A stretch of DNA of 64,000 bases from assembly GCF_900232865.1 (NCBI RefSeq), contig NZ_OCTS01000002.1, positions 1 through 64,000 of the forward strand, in the 5' to 3' direction. The translations under genes were made by a program, and so were the position numbers. Shown here in pieces: positions 19,576 to 27,536 of the stretch. Below the pieces are notes generated by a model. It did not search any database and was not told the origin of the DNA. It saw only the letters and a program-made list of their open reading frames with translations. This stretch comes from Corynebacterium dentalis. GTDB taxonomy: Bacteria > Actinomycetota > Actinomycetes > Mycobacteriales > Mycobacteriaceae. Position 1 is the stretch's first letter; every line of letters begins with the position of its first letter.

Positions 19576-20931
19576 TTAGACAGCGTGAATGCGCTGCTGG
19601 GAGCCGTAGTTCACGCGACCGTAGGCGGCATCGTCCGCGTAGTAGGAATCTTCGTCGTGGTAGTCGAAGTAATCGCGGGAATCGATGTAGCTGAGGTGAT
19701 CGAACTCGGGATCAGCATCGTCAGCTTCCACGATCACGGCACCCGGACGGCGCAGGCGGTCAGGCACGCCTAGCTCCTCGTCCTCCGTGTTGCGCACGCC
19801 CAGGCGGGCGCGGCGCATGCGGGCGATACGACGCTGGCGCATCTTCGCCTCCTCGATCGCGCTGCGACGCAGGAAGTACAGGTACATCGCGGTCATGCCC
19901 AGGGCAATCACGGGAGCGATCCACGCGGCAGATCCGAAGATTACGCCGGCGCCCACGGACACGATGCACAGCACCAGCAGGGCAAGCAGCATCTGCTTAC
20001 GTCGCTTCAATCGACGCTGCGCAGCCGCCTGCGAAGCCACTGGGTCGTAAACACCGCGGCCCTTGCGCGCGGCCAGGTACTGCATGTCTTCATCGTCCAG
20101 CTCGGCGCGAGTGGATTCCTCTTCCTCGCGCAGCTTCCGCGCCATCGCCGTAGCGTGCGCGGCGGCTTCCTTTTCTCCATTTTCGACGCCACGCTCAGCC
20201 TCTTCCACTGAAGCTTCCGGGTCCAGGTCTGAGCCGCGGAAGTATGCGTCGGAAATACTGCGGACCTGGCGGCGAGAGGTCTCGGCTTGGTCGTCTTCCG
20301 CGTCGTGAGCCTGGTCATCTTTCTCAGCTTCTGCCACCAAACGGATTGGCGCGAAGGAGCCCGTATCGGCTTCGCTGTGGGAGCGGAACGTGGAGGACTC
20401 AGCTGCATCAGCGGACTCAGCCTCAGCTTCTGCCTCTGGGTCTGCGTCTGATTCGACCACTTCGCCATCGATAGTCTCCGCAGCTGCCACAGCGGAATCC
20501 TCGTCGGCGGTCTCAGTCACGATCTCTGCATCAACTGGCTCTGCCTCGACAGACTCCGCGTCCACGGTCTCTGGCTCCGCTGCCTCAGCGAAATCCTGGT
20601 TCTTGGCTGCACGGGAGAAGTTGCGGCCGCGTCCGGACAGCCCGGCCCGGTCCTTGAGGCTCAGCGGACGTGACTCGTCCTCGTCGTCGAGCAAGAAGAA
20701 TTCCGGCTCCGCGTCCACCAGCTCCAGCTCTTCGTCGGCATCGGAGACGCGAAAGCTCTCCGCCGCAGGTGCGAGGCGCTTTTTACGACTCATCGCCTCG
20801 CCACCTTGGTGCAGAACACGGGTCTCGGTGAGTGCCTTCGCGGTACGGCGAACGGGCGACTGATTACGGAGCAGAAGTGGTGCGAGTAGCACGATCCACA
20901 CGACGGCAATGAGCAGTAATGATCCGGACAC
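19576..20931 (-). CDS. glpR: Glp receptor GlpR-like divisome membrane protein
   Basis: A 451-residue protein with an N-terminal membrane helix (GSLLLIAVVWIVLLAPLLL), a long acidic disordered region (residues ~80-230, runs of Glu/Asp/Ala), a charged helix, two more membrane helices (~310-355), and a tail rich in Asp and Tyr. Gene order galU-glp-rimJ-this gene matches C. glutamicum, where this membrane protein is the receptor that recruits the gephyrin-like Glp to the septum with FtsZ and Wag31. I assign it by layout and position. GTG 20931 is preferred over the TTG at 20949; GGGAGG lies 10 bases upstream. The disordered region is the natural candidate for binding Glp. Confidence 0.8.
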   Translation of the reverse strand: MSGSLLLIAVVWIVLLAPLLLRNQSPVRRTAKALTETRVLHQGGEAMSRKKRLAPAAESFRVSDADEELELVDAEPEFFLLDDEDESRPLSLKDRAGLSGRGRNFSRAAKNQDFAEAAEPETVDAESVEAEPVDAEIVTETADEDSAVAAAETIDGEVVESDADPEAEAEAESADAAESSTFRSHSEADTGSFAPIRLVAEAEKDDQAHDAEDDQAETSRRQVRSISDAYFRGSDLDPEASVEEAERGVENGEKEAAAHATAMARKLREEEESTRAELDDEDMQYLAARKGRGVYDPVASQAAAQRRLKRRKQMLLALLVLCIVSVGAGVIFGSAAWIAPVIALGMTAMYLYFLRRSAIEEAKMRQRRIARMRRARLGVRNTEDEELGVPDRLRRPGAVIVEADDADPEFDHLSYIDSRDYFDYHDEDSYYADDAAYGRVNYGSQQRIHAV

Positions 20932-21068
20932 GGCGAGATGTCCTCCCAACAGGTTATTGAATGCGGCAGCAGTTGGATTCCAAGTTATCGCTACCGCGCT
21001 GACCTATGGCCGTGCCACGCCGAAGACTCTTCTGGGAACTCGCTGTGAGCCGTCCGAGCCACCGGATG

Positions 21069-21755
21069 TTAGGACTTCTTACGCTTCCCTGGCGGCACGT
21101 AGACAAGCTCGCCCTCGTGAACCATGCGCTCCACGAGTCCGCGGGATTCCTCGCCGAAAAGCTCCTCGCGAGTGACGGCCATGAGGTAATGATCGGTCCA
21201 CTCACCGTTGATGTGGAGATTGCGCTTGAGGAAACCTTCCTCGCGGAACCCCGCCTTCTTCAAAACCGCACGGGAGGAGGCGTTTTCTCCCATCACCGTG
21301 GCTTCCACCCGGTGAAGTCCCAAGGTCTTCATTGCATGATCGACGCCAAGCGCCACCGCAGCCGTGGCTACTCCCTGACCCGTTTGCTTTGAATGGACCC
21401 AGTAGCCAATCCAGCAGCTGGAGACTATGCCGTGCTGAATGTTTCCCAGAGTCAGCTGCCCGGCGAAGGCACCGTCAACTTCAATGACGGCCGGAACCAC
21501 AGTTCCTTCCTTGGCCACGCCCTTGAGGTTGCCCCAGGTCTTACGCCACTGGCTGGATGAGTGTGCCTCCGCCCAGTCCCCATCCACCGTGGGCTCCACG
21601 GCGCGCAGGTACTTTTCGTCCTCGATACGCATTCTGCGCCACTCCACGCCGTCTTTACGGTTCAGCGAACGCAGGCGGACTTCCGCACCATCTCCACCGC
21701 GGGTCAGCACAGTTGTGGTTCCAAACGGCCAACCGGAGCGAGGAGTCTTACTCAT
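21069..21755 (-). CDS. rimJ: GNAT acetyltransferase, RimJ-like
   Basis: A 228-residue acetyltransferase. Core motifs: VKGVAKEGTVVPAVIEVDG leading to GQLTLGNI, the acetyl-CoA loop SKQTGQGVATAAVALG (Q-x-G-x-G/A type) and HRVEATVMGENASSRAVLKKAGF. RimJ acetylates the N-terminus of ribosomal protein S5 in E. coli; in actinobacteria the target is unknown. Its fixed place between glp and glpR suggests a link to that cell-division pair. ATG 21755 follows GGGAGG. The frame upstream is not coding. Confidence 0.88.
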   Translation of the reverse strand: MSKTPRSGWPFGTTTVLTRGGDGAEVRLRSLNRKDGVEWRRMRIEDEKYLRAVEPTVDGDWAEAHSSSQWRKTWGNLKGVAKEGTVVPAVIEVDGAFAGQLTLGNIQHGIVSSCWIGYWVHSKQTGQGVATAAVALGVDHAMKTLGLHRVEATVMGENASSRAVLKKAGFREEGFLKRNLHINGEWTDHYLMAVTREELFGEESRGLVERMVHEGELVYVPPGKRKKS

Positions 21756-21841
21756 TATTTCCTCCCTGGATGCAGAAGGCACGCGCGACGATAATTTGCC
21801 AGCACGCCTGGCTGCGGAAAACTTCCATTATGCATTTCAGA

Positions 21842-23149
21842 TTAGGAGCGATTCGATAGGAACATCACATCGACTACCTGTCCGGGGGCGACGTTCGTGG
21901 CATCTGCGGGGATGATGATCAGGCAGTTGGCCTGGCCGTGGCTGCCCAGCAAGTGCAGTGGCTCACCGCGTCCGGTACCGGCGCCCAGTGGATCCACGAG
22001 GAACTCACGGGTGTCGCGGTCGCGCATCAGTTGGGCGCGGATGAATCCGCGGCGGTAGGCGGCGGATTCAATGGAGGCGATGGTACGGGCCTTGATGATC
22101 CGACGTCCGGATTGGCGCTGACCGCGGATGAGTTGGATCAGCGGGCGAACCATCACCTCGAAGGCCACCAGCGCGGCGGATGGGTTGGAGGGCAAAAGGA
22201 AGGTGGGGACCCGGTCCGGACCGAGCTGGCCAAAGCCCATCACAGAGCCTGGGTGCATGGCCACACGGGAGACATCCATGTCCCCCAGTTCCCCGAGAAC
22301 TTCCCGCAGGCGATCGGAGGCTTCTCCGCCTACCGCACCACTGATGACCACCACTTCAGAGCGCAGCAACTGGCCTTCGATGATGTCTTTAAGTCTGCGC
22401 GCCTCGCCAGAGATAATGCCGATGCGGTGCACTTCCGCGCCAGCTTCTCTGCCTGCCGAGGACAGGGCATAAGAATTGACATCGTAGATCTGACCCAAGC
22501 CTGGGTCGCGGTCGATATCCAGCAACTCCGGGCCGAAGCTCAGCACGGACAGGCGCGGACGTGGATATACGAGCACCTTGGAACGGCCGACAGCGGCCAA
22601 CAGGCCCACCTGGGCAGCGCCAATGACGGAGCCCTGCTCCACCACGACGTCGCCGGGCTGAACATCGGAACCCTTGCGGTGCACGAACTGTCCGGAATGC
22701 ACCAGTTCCAGCGGCTCTATACGGCGCCCCTGTACGTCAGCCCAGTCCAGCGGAATCACGGCATCGGCCAAAGTGGGCAATGGCGCACCGGTGTGCACGC
22801 GCACAGCCTGCCGGGGCTGCAGGCGCACAGGCCGGTGTGAACCGGCGGTAACTTCACCCACGATGGGCAACACTGGGCGCACGTCCTGCGGGACGATATC
22901 TGCAGGCTGATCTGCAGAGTCTTCGGCAGGCGCCCCATTGCGTCGGGCAACATCGAAGGCCTGGCGAACGTCCACGGAACGCACCGCGAAACCATCGATG
23001 GCGGCCTGATCGAACCCGGGGATCGGCGAGGTGCCCTCGACCTGCTCGGCGCAGCGCAGACCCAGCGCCTCAGAAATGGCGATGCGGACGGGCTCTGGGG
23101 TCACGGCCGCAGCGGTGATCAGAGCAAGCTGCTCCTCGACTGATCTCAC
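21842..23149 (-). CDS. glp: Glp: gephyrin/MoeA-like cell-division protein
   Basis: A 435-residue protein with the full MoeA layout: MoeA-N domain (PGFDQAAIDGFAV), a hinge with HTGAPLPTLADAVIP, the MoCF-like domain (SVLSFGPELLD ... SGAVGGEASD) and a C-terminal domain after LPSNPSAALVAFEVMVRPLI. Several MoeA motifs are altered: TGDEL reads FGPEL, SGGVSVG-D reads SGAVGGEAS-D, LPGNP reads LPSNP. In C. glutamicum the orthologue in this cluster (Glp) binds the FtsZ C-terminal tail and its receptor GlpR rather than acting mainly in molybdenum-cofactor synthesis. GTG 23149 is chosen on an AAGG site. It may still keep some MoeA activity. Confidence 0.85.
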   Translation of the reverse strand: MRSVEEQLALITAAAVTPEPVRIAISEALGLRCAEQVEGTSPIPGFDQAAIDGFAVRSVDVRQAFDVARRNGAPAEDSADQPADIVPQDVRPVLPIVGEVTAGSHRPVRLQPRQAVRVHTGAPLPTLADAVIPLDWADVQGRRIEPLELVHSGQFVHRKGSDVQPGDVVVEQGSVIGAAQVGLLAAVGRSKVLVYPRPRLSVLSFGPELLDIDRDPGLGQIYDVNSYALSSAGREAGAEVHRIGIISGEARRLKDIIEGQLLRSEVVVISGAVGGEASDRLREVLGELGDMDVSRVAMHPGSVMGFGQLGPDRVPTFLLPSNPSAALVAFEVMVRPLIQLIRGQRQSGRRIIKARTIASIESAAYRRGFIRAQLMRDRDTREFLVDPLGAGTGRGEPLHLLGSHGQANCLIIIPADATNVAPGQVVDVMFLSNRS

Positions 23150-23221
23150 GGTGCCTTCTACCTTTCTGAAACGCTGTGGTGGGGTACCAGCGACACGATG
23201 CTGCCGCTGGTACAACGACAA

Positions 23222-24169
23222 TTAATCGCGCTGAGCGAGCTCCAGGCCGCTGACTACTTCCTTGTCATCGGGCTGCTCGATGCGCTCTTCGAGCCAGCGG
23301 CGAAGCGACGGACCGTAAGTATCGTCACGCAGGGCGAAGTCCACGCAGGCGCGAATGTAGCCGCCGGGGTTGCCCAGATCATGACGGGATCCGTTGTGCA
23401 CCACGATGTGCACGGGGTGGCCCTCGTTGATCATCAGCACGATGGCATCAGTGATCTGGATTTCTCCGCCCTTGCCTGGCTCGGTGCGGCGCAGCGCGTC
23501 GAACACCTTTCGATCCAGCAAGTAGCGGCCGGTTGCCACCAGGTTGCTCGGGGCATCCTTGGTGTCTGGCTTTTCCACCATGCCGGTGACGCGGCGCACG
23601 TCATCGCGTCCGCACTCTTCCACGTCAAACACGCCGTAGTTGGAGACGTCTTCTTCTGGCACTTCGAAAGCGCACAGCACGGAGCCGCCGAACTCCTCGC
23701 GGATGGCCTGCATCTTTTCCATCACACCGAAGGGGAGAACCAGGTCATCCGGCAACATCACGCCGAAGCAGTCCTCGTCTTCATCCAGCACCTGCTCGGC
23801 CAGACCGATGGCATGGCCCAAGCCCAATGGCTTTTCCTGCTCCACAGCCTGAGCGTGGATCATGCCCTTGACGCCCTTGACGCGGCGCAGTTGGTCTTCC
23901 TTGCCGCGTGCTTCCAACGTGGCTTCGAGTTCCTCATCGGTAGCAAAGTGCCCCATGACACCTTGCTTCTTCGGTGCGGTAATCACCGCGAGACGCTCTG
24001 CTCCGGCGGCGACTGCTTCGCGGGCGATGAGCTCAATGCCTGGAGTTTCGACGACTGGCAGCAATTCTTTAGGCACCGTCTTGGTGGCAGGCAGGAATCG
24101 GGTTCCCAGTCCGGCAGCTGGAACCACGACAGTGCGCAGACCAGCGATCGTCTGTTCATCGGAAGTCAT
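23222..24169 (-). CDS. galU: UTP-glucose-1-phosphate uridylyltransferase
   Basis: A 315-residue nucleotidyltransferase that makes UDP-glucose for glycolipids, trehalose and arabinogalactan precursors. Motifs: VVPAAGLGTRFLPATKTVPKE at residues ~13-33 (nucleotide loop and Lys), VMLPDDLV with the metal-binding Asp, and VEKP near 185. ATG 24169 was chosen; the frame upstream lacks coding character. It starts the galU-glp-rimJ-glpR run on the minus strand, with 72 bases before glp, and is divergent from the MBL-like gene. Confidence 0.95.
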   Translation of the reverse strand: MTSDEQTIAGLRTVVVPAAGLGTRFLPATKTVPKELLPVVETPGIELIAREAVAAGAERLAVITAPKKQGVMGHFATDEELEATLEARGKEDQLRRVKGVKGMIHAQAVEQEKPLGLGHAIGLAEQVLDEDEDCFGVMLPDDLVLPFGVMEKMQAIREEFGGSVLCAFEVPEEDVSNYGVFDVEECGRDDVRRVTGMVEKPDTKDAPSNLVATGRYLLDRKVFDALRRTEPGKGGEIQITDAIVLMINEGHPVHIVVHNGSRHDLGNPGGYIRACVDFALRDDTYGPSLRRWLEERIEQPDDKEVVSGLELAQRD

Positions 24170-24309
24170 GTGGCGATGGTACCGCCTGAACGGCCCAGAC
24201 AGTTGGAACTGCATCTACTGCGTGCCGTTTTCTCTGTATTTGGGCACGAAGGCGCTACCATGTGCCTAAAGTTAGAGGTAATTCACTGTCTCTAAGGAAA
24301 TGGGGCTCC

Positions 24310-25245
24310 ATGTCGCACGCGGATCAGCACTCCGGACGCGTTGATACCTGGACCAGTAATAGACACAAATCGCTGCCCTACTCCAATGACCCGAACTTCG
24401 CGGAGAGGCACAATCTAGTCGACCGCCCCACGTTCCGCCCGATTCCGGAATTCGAGGGTGTCCACAACGTGTGGCCCCGCGGCGACCGCCTGGCCGCTAT
24501 TCGCGAGACAGCTCAGAACTACCGCGAGCGCTTCATCAACCAGGGCACCGTCCTGGGCGTGAAGTCCTTCGATATCGCCGCGGCTCCTTATCCTTCCCAG
24601 TACGCCTTCCAGATTTACTCGGGCTACGTCAACCCATTGATCAGCATCATCAACCGCATGATGGTGATTCAGTACAAGGACTTTAACGGTGTTCCTCGCA
24701 CCTTGGTGTGGGAGCCCACGGTGGCAGACGGCTCCAAAAAGGCTGGTTTCTACAGTAACTTGATCGGCTCCGGTAACGGCCCCAAGTGGTTCAACAAGAC
24801 CATGCGCGGCGTGGATCGCGAGGTCCTGGCCACGTTCCCGGGCGATGTGGAAGTTGGCGTGGGTATTTCTCTGCTGTGGACTCCCCGCCACACGGACGGT
24901 AACTACTCGCTGTGCATCAACACTTCCGATGGCGTGTGGATTTCTTCGGAAAACGACATGGCGAGGGATTCTTGGCAGCCTGAGCTCTCCAAGATCCCCG
25001 GTTTGAAGTCCAACTGCGAGTTCTATGAGCGTGAAGTGGTGCTGAAAGCCAACACGCTGGAAGATTCCATCGATCAGTACGATTCGATGATCAAGGAAAA
25101 GGAGATGGCCTCCTACAGTCCACAGAATCCGGAGTGGAAGCAAATTCTCCCGTCCTCCGCGTGCGCACCGTGGATGCGCCAGTGGCCGTTGAATCCGACC
25201 ATGGAACACTGCGGTATCAATTACGGTGAGCACAAGCGTCGTTAA
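24310..25245 (+). CDS. Protein of unknown function, possibly a metal-site-less MBL-fold relative
   Basis: A 311-residue soluble protein with no signal peptide that I cannot name firmly. A stretch at about 195-230 (TPRHTDGNYSLCINTSDGVW and then SSEND) resembles the TPGHT...GN.SL segment of metallo-beta-lactamase-fold proteins. A later VVLKANTLEDSIDQYDSMIKEK also recalls that group. The HxHxDH metal motif is missing. ATG 24310 has a GGAAATGGGG purine stretch upstream. The stop is two bases before the fthC frame, so the two are co-transcribed, and it is divergent from galU. A role next to folate metabolism cannot be inferred from sequence. Confidence 0.6.
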   Translation: MSHADQHSGRVDTWTSNRHKSLPYSNDPNFAERHNLVDRPTFRPIPEFEGVHNVWPRGDRLAAIRETAQNYRERFINQGTVLGVKSFDIAAAPYPSQYAFQIYSGYVNPLISIINRMMVIQYKDFNGVPRTLVWEPTVADGSKKAGFYSNLIGSGNGPKWFNKTMRGVDREVLATFPGDVEVGVGISLLWTPRHTDGNYSLCINTSDGVWISSENDMARDSWQPELSKIPGLKSNCEFYEREVVLKANTLEDSIDQYDSMIKEKEMASYSPQNPEWKQILPSSACAPWMRQWPLNPTMEHCGINYGEHKRR

Positions 25246-25247
25246 CG

Positions 25248-25886
25248 TTGAATTTCGATTTTCCTGACGCAAACTCCGATCACTCCCCACAATCGGATAG
25301 TGCTCAGCGCAAGCAGCAATTGCGCGCCACAATTCGAGGTGATCGGCGTGCGCTTTCCTCTGCAATCAAGGCGGACAAAGATTCCCTGATTGCTTCACAT
25401 GCCGTGGAGTATCTGCGCACCCATGACATTTCGGTGGCCACTGCCTATGTCCCTATGCGTTTTGAACCCGGCGGTGTGGAGCTTCCCTTTGCCCTGGCTA
25501 ACGAGGTGCAACACCTACTGTTGCCGCGGATCGCGACGGCCAACGATGGGCCTCCCCTGATGGACTTTTGCGCATTCGATCCACGCACTGAGCAACTAGT
25601 GCCCGGCCCGATGGGGATCTTGGAACCGCCTGGACCCGCATTTTCCGGCTTTCCTGCTGGCATTGACCTATTCTTCATCCCTGCGCTCGCGGTGGATTCA
25701 ACAGGAGCGCGGCTAGGTCAAGGTGGCGGCTACTACGATACGAACCTCGCCGAACTTGCTCCGGATGCCGAAGTGTGCGCCATTGTCTACGCACACGAGT
25801 ACCTCGATCACGTGCCGACCGAGCCGTGGGACCTGCGCGTCACTTCAGTGCTGACAGAAGATGGTTTCACGAGGCTGCAGGTTTAG
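25248..25886 (+). CDS. 5-formyltetrahydrofolate cyclo-ligase
   Basis: A 212-residue enzyme that converts 5-formyl-THF to 5,10-methenyl-THF using ATP. The family signature GARLGQGGGYYD lies at about residues 155-166, with the phosphate-binding Lys/Arg region RKQQLRATIRGDRRALS near the N-terminus and YVPMRFEPGGVEL in the middle. The frame opens at TTG 25248, directly after the upstream stop; a later start cannot be excluded because the first ~20 residues are not conserved. It lies between the MBL-like gene and mscL, as the orthologue lies beside galU and mscL in mycobacteria. Confidence 0.9.
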   Translation: MNFDFPDANSDHSPQSDSAQRKQQLRATIRGDRRALSSAIKADKDSLIASHAVEYLRTHDISVATAYVPMRFEPGGVELPFALANEVQHLLLPRIATANDGPPLMDFCAFDPRTEQLVPGPMGILEPPGPAFSGFPAGIDLFFIPALAVDSTGARLGQGGGYYDTNLAELAPDAEVCAIVYAHEYLDHVPTEPWDLRVTSVLTEDGFTRLQV

Positions 25887-26005
25887 GTATTATTCCTTAG
25901 TAACAATTGAAGGTAAGTAACATCACACCTTCGTCAATCGTATTGTCTACCGAGACTCTCCAGATTGGGGATGTCAGAGTTACTACTTTTAAGGAAGTTT
26001 CTTAC

Positions 26006-26491
26006 ATGCTCAAGGGCTTTAAAGATTTCATCATGCGAGGCAACGTCATAGAATTGGCAGTTGCTGTGGTCATGGGCACCGCCTTCACCGCTATCGTCAC
26101 CGCTTTCACTTCCGGCCTCATCGAACCCCTGCTCGCTGCCCTGGGTGGCAGTCCAGAGGTGGGTCTCGGCTACCGCATTCGGGACGATATCCCTGCTTCC
26201 ACCCTCGACTTCGGCGCTATCATCACCGCCGTGATCAACTTCCTGATCGTTGCTGCAGTCATCTACTTCCTGATGATCGCCCCAATGAACAAGTTCGCCG
26301 AATTGCAGGCACGTCGTAAGGGCATCCAGCCAGAAGAAGCGGGTCAGACCGACCTCGAGCTGCTCGCCGAGATCCGCGACCTACTCAAGGAGCAGCAGGC
26401 AGGAAACTCCACCACCGGCAGCGCTGCTGCATACGACGCTCTGAACAACAACGTCGACCCATACGGCGCAGGTAAGCACTCCGCGGAGTAA
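26006..26491 (+). CDS. mscL: Large-conductance mechanosensitive channel
   Basis: A 161-residue channel that opens under membrane tension and lets solutes out during hypo-osmotic shock. It opens MLKGFKDFIMRGNVIELAVAVVMGTAF, the N-terminal helix and TM1 of MscL (cited here in parts: FKDFIMRGN and AVAVVMGTAF). TM2 is VINFLIVAAVIYFLMIAPMN. The cytoplasmic helix ELLAEIRDLLKEQQ forms the pentamer bundle, and the last ~35 residues are a loose tail. ATG 26006 follows AAGGAAG. With the BCCT transporter it is one of two osmoadaptation genes in the window. Confidence 0.96.
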   Translation: MLKGFKDFIMRGNVIELAVAVVMGTAFTAIVTAFTSGLIEPLLAALGGSPEVGLGYRIRDDIPASTLDFGAIITAVINFLIVAAVIYFLMIAPMNKFAELQARRKGIQPEEAGQTDLELLAEIRDLLKEQQAGNSTTGSAAAYDALNNNVDPYGAGKHSAE

Positions 26492-26519
26492 TTTCCGCAG
26501 AGTAATCGCCGAAACAACA

Positions 26520-26550
26520 AAGGCCAGCAGGGGTTTTCCCGGCTGGCCTT
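26520..26550. terminator. Hairpin between mscL and the small conserved gene
   Basis: A 9-bp stem, AAGGCCAGC/GCTGGCCTT, between convergent genes. The T-run is poor, so it is a likely but not certain terminator. Confidence 0.55.
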
Positions 26551-26576
26551 GGCTCTTGCCAAACATTTCGCCGCAA

Positions 26577-26783
26577 CTAGTAGTGTGGCGGCCTCTGCTC
26601 TTTCCAGAAGTCCTCGCTGATGGGACGAGCTTCCTCCGGCGTCTCTGGTACGTCGGTGCCGTCCACAGAAGATAACGCGGATCCTTGATTATCGGCGCTC
26701 TCCCCCTCGCGGGCCCCTAGCTTGCCGAAGGTCCGGCGCGGAACTCTGCGAGCGTGGCGTCGAGAAGAAGAACGGTCCCCCAC
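26577..26783 (-). CDS. Small basic/acidic protein downstream of moaB2
   Basis: A 68-residue protein with a basic first third (SSSRRHARRVPRRTFGKLG) and an acidic second half, ending in EDFWKEQRPPHY. The aromatic/Pro C-terminus resembles an ending I recall in short actinobacterial proteins encoded near this locus, which argues that it is real. GTG 26783 lies eight bases after the moaB2 stop, so it is the last gene of the pepD-moaB2 run. No domain is recognised. A short peptide-like C-terminal motif for binding a partner is a guess. Confidence 0.65.
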   Translation of the reverse strand: MGDRSSSRRHARRVPRRTFGKLGAREGESADNQGSALSSVDGTDVPETPEEARPISEDFWKEQRPPHY

Positions 26784-26790
26784 GGCGAAA

Positions 26791-27423
26791 CTAACGATTC
26801 ATGTCCGCGATGACGTACCGGGCCAGAGGGCACAGGGTCGCCATGCCGTCGCGGATCGCGCTACGAGAACCAGCGATGTTGACCACCAGGGTGGAACCGG
26901 ACACGCCCGCGACACCGCGGGACAAGCCAGCCTCCAAAGAATTCGCAGCCAGACCGGAGGAACGCAGCGCCTCCGCGATACCTGGCACCTTGCGATCCAT
27001 CTCCGCGTGAGCTGCCTCTGGGGCCTTATCTCGCGAGCCCATTCCCGTGGCGCCCACCGTGATGACGAGGTCCGCGCCTCCCACCACAGCGGTCTGGATC
27101 GCCTTGCGAATCGCCGGCTTGCGGGATTCCACGTGCACCAGTGCGTCCACCAAGAAGTTCTCCTCGGTGAGCAGCTCTGTGACCAGCTCGCCGGACTGAT
27201 CCTGACCGTCCGTGCGGTCTGAAACGATGACCACCATGGCGTGCAGCAGGCTGTGATCGCGGCGCTCACCGTTGCTGCGAGAATTCATGTCTAACTGGTG
27301 AAAGACCTGATCATCGGGCTCTTCAACACGAGCATCGAGACGGTCGATATCCTCTGGGTTCACGTTGTCCATGACGGGCAGGCGAACGTCCTCGGCCACC
27401 TTCGCGGAGTGGTGAGGGCTCAT
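26791..27423 (-). CDS. moaB2: MoaB/MogA-family protein (MoaB2-like)
   Basis: A 210-residue protein. The first ~65 residues are a variable charged extension; the rest is the MoCF-binding fold: MVVIVSDRTDGQDQSGELV, ITVGATGMGSRDKAPEA and SRGVAGVSGSTLVVNIAGS. The canonical TGGTG reads VGATG and NLPGS reads NIAGS, so catalytic use in molybdopterin adenylylation is doubtful. In mycobacteria moaB2 lies beside pepD and mprAB, as here; I recall reports of a sigma-factor-binding role for the mycobacterial protein. ATG 27423 is preferred to the TTG at 27438. It precedes the 68-residue gene. Confidence 0.85.
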   Translation of the reverse strand: MSPHHSAKVAEDVRLPVMDNVNPEDIDRLDARVEEPDDQVFHQLDMNSRSNGERRDHSLLHAMVVIVSDRTDGQDQSGELVTELLTEENFLVDALVHVESRKPAIRKAIQTAVVGGADLVITVGATGMGSRDKAPEAAHAEMDRKVPGIAEALRSSGLAANSLEAGLSRGVAGVSGSTLVVNIAGSRSAIRDGMATLCPLARYVIADMNR

Positions 27424-27536
27424 GGAATCGGGCTCCAATCGGGTGTTCGGTCAATGATTAACAGTGTTCATTTACCGTATCGTTTGCAGCACCTGTGCGT
27501 AAGGTACTTCACAACTTGGCTACCCCTTAGGGTGTA

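Noticed and set aside
23198..24295. Plus-strand open frame of 365 codons
   Set aside because: Antisense to galU; His/Leu-rich composition typical of a shadow frame.
25900..25922. Two GTAACA words before mscL as a possible MtrA site
   Set aside because: They are 17 bases apart, not the 11 seen at rpf and M23, so they do not match the same site.
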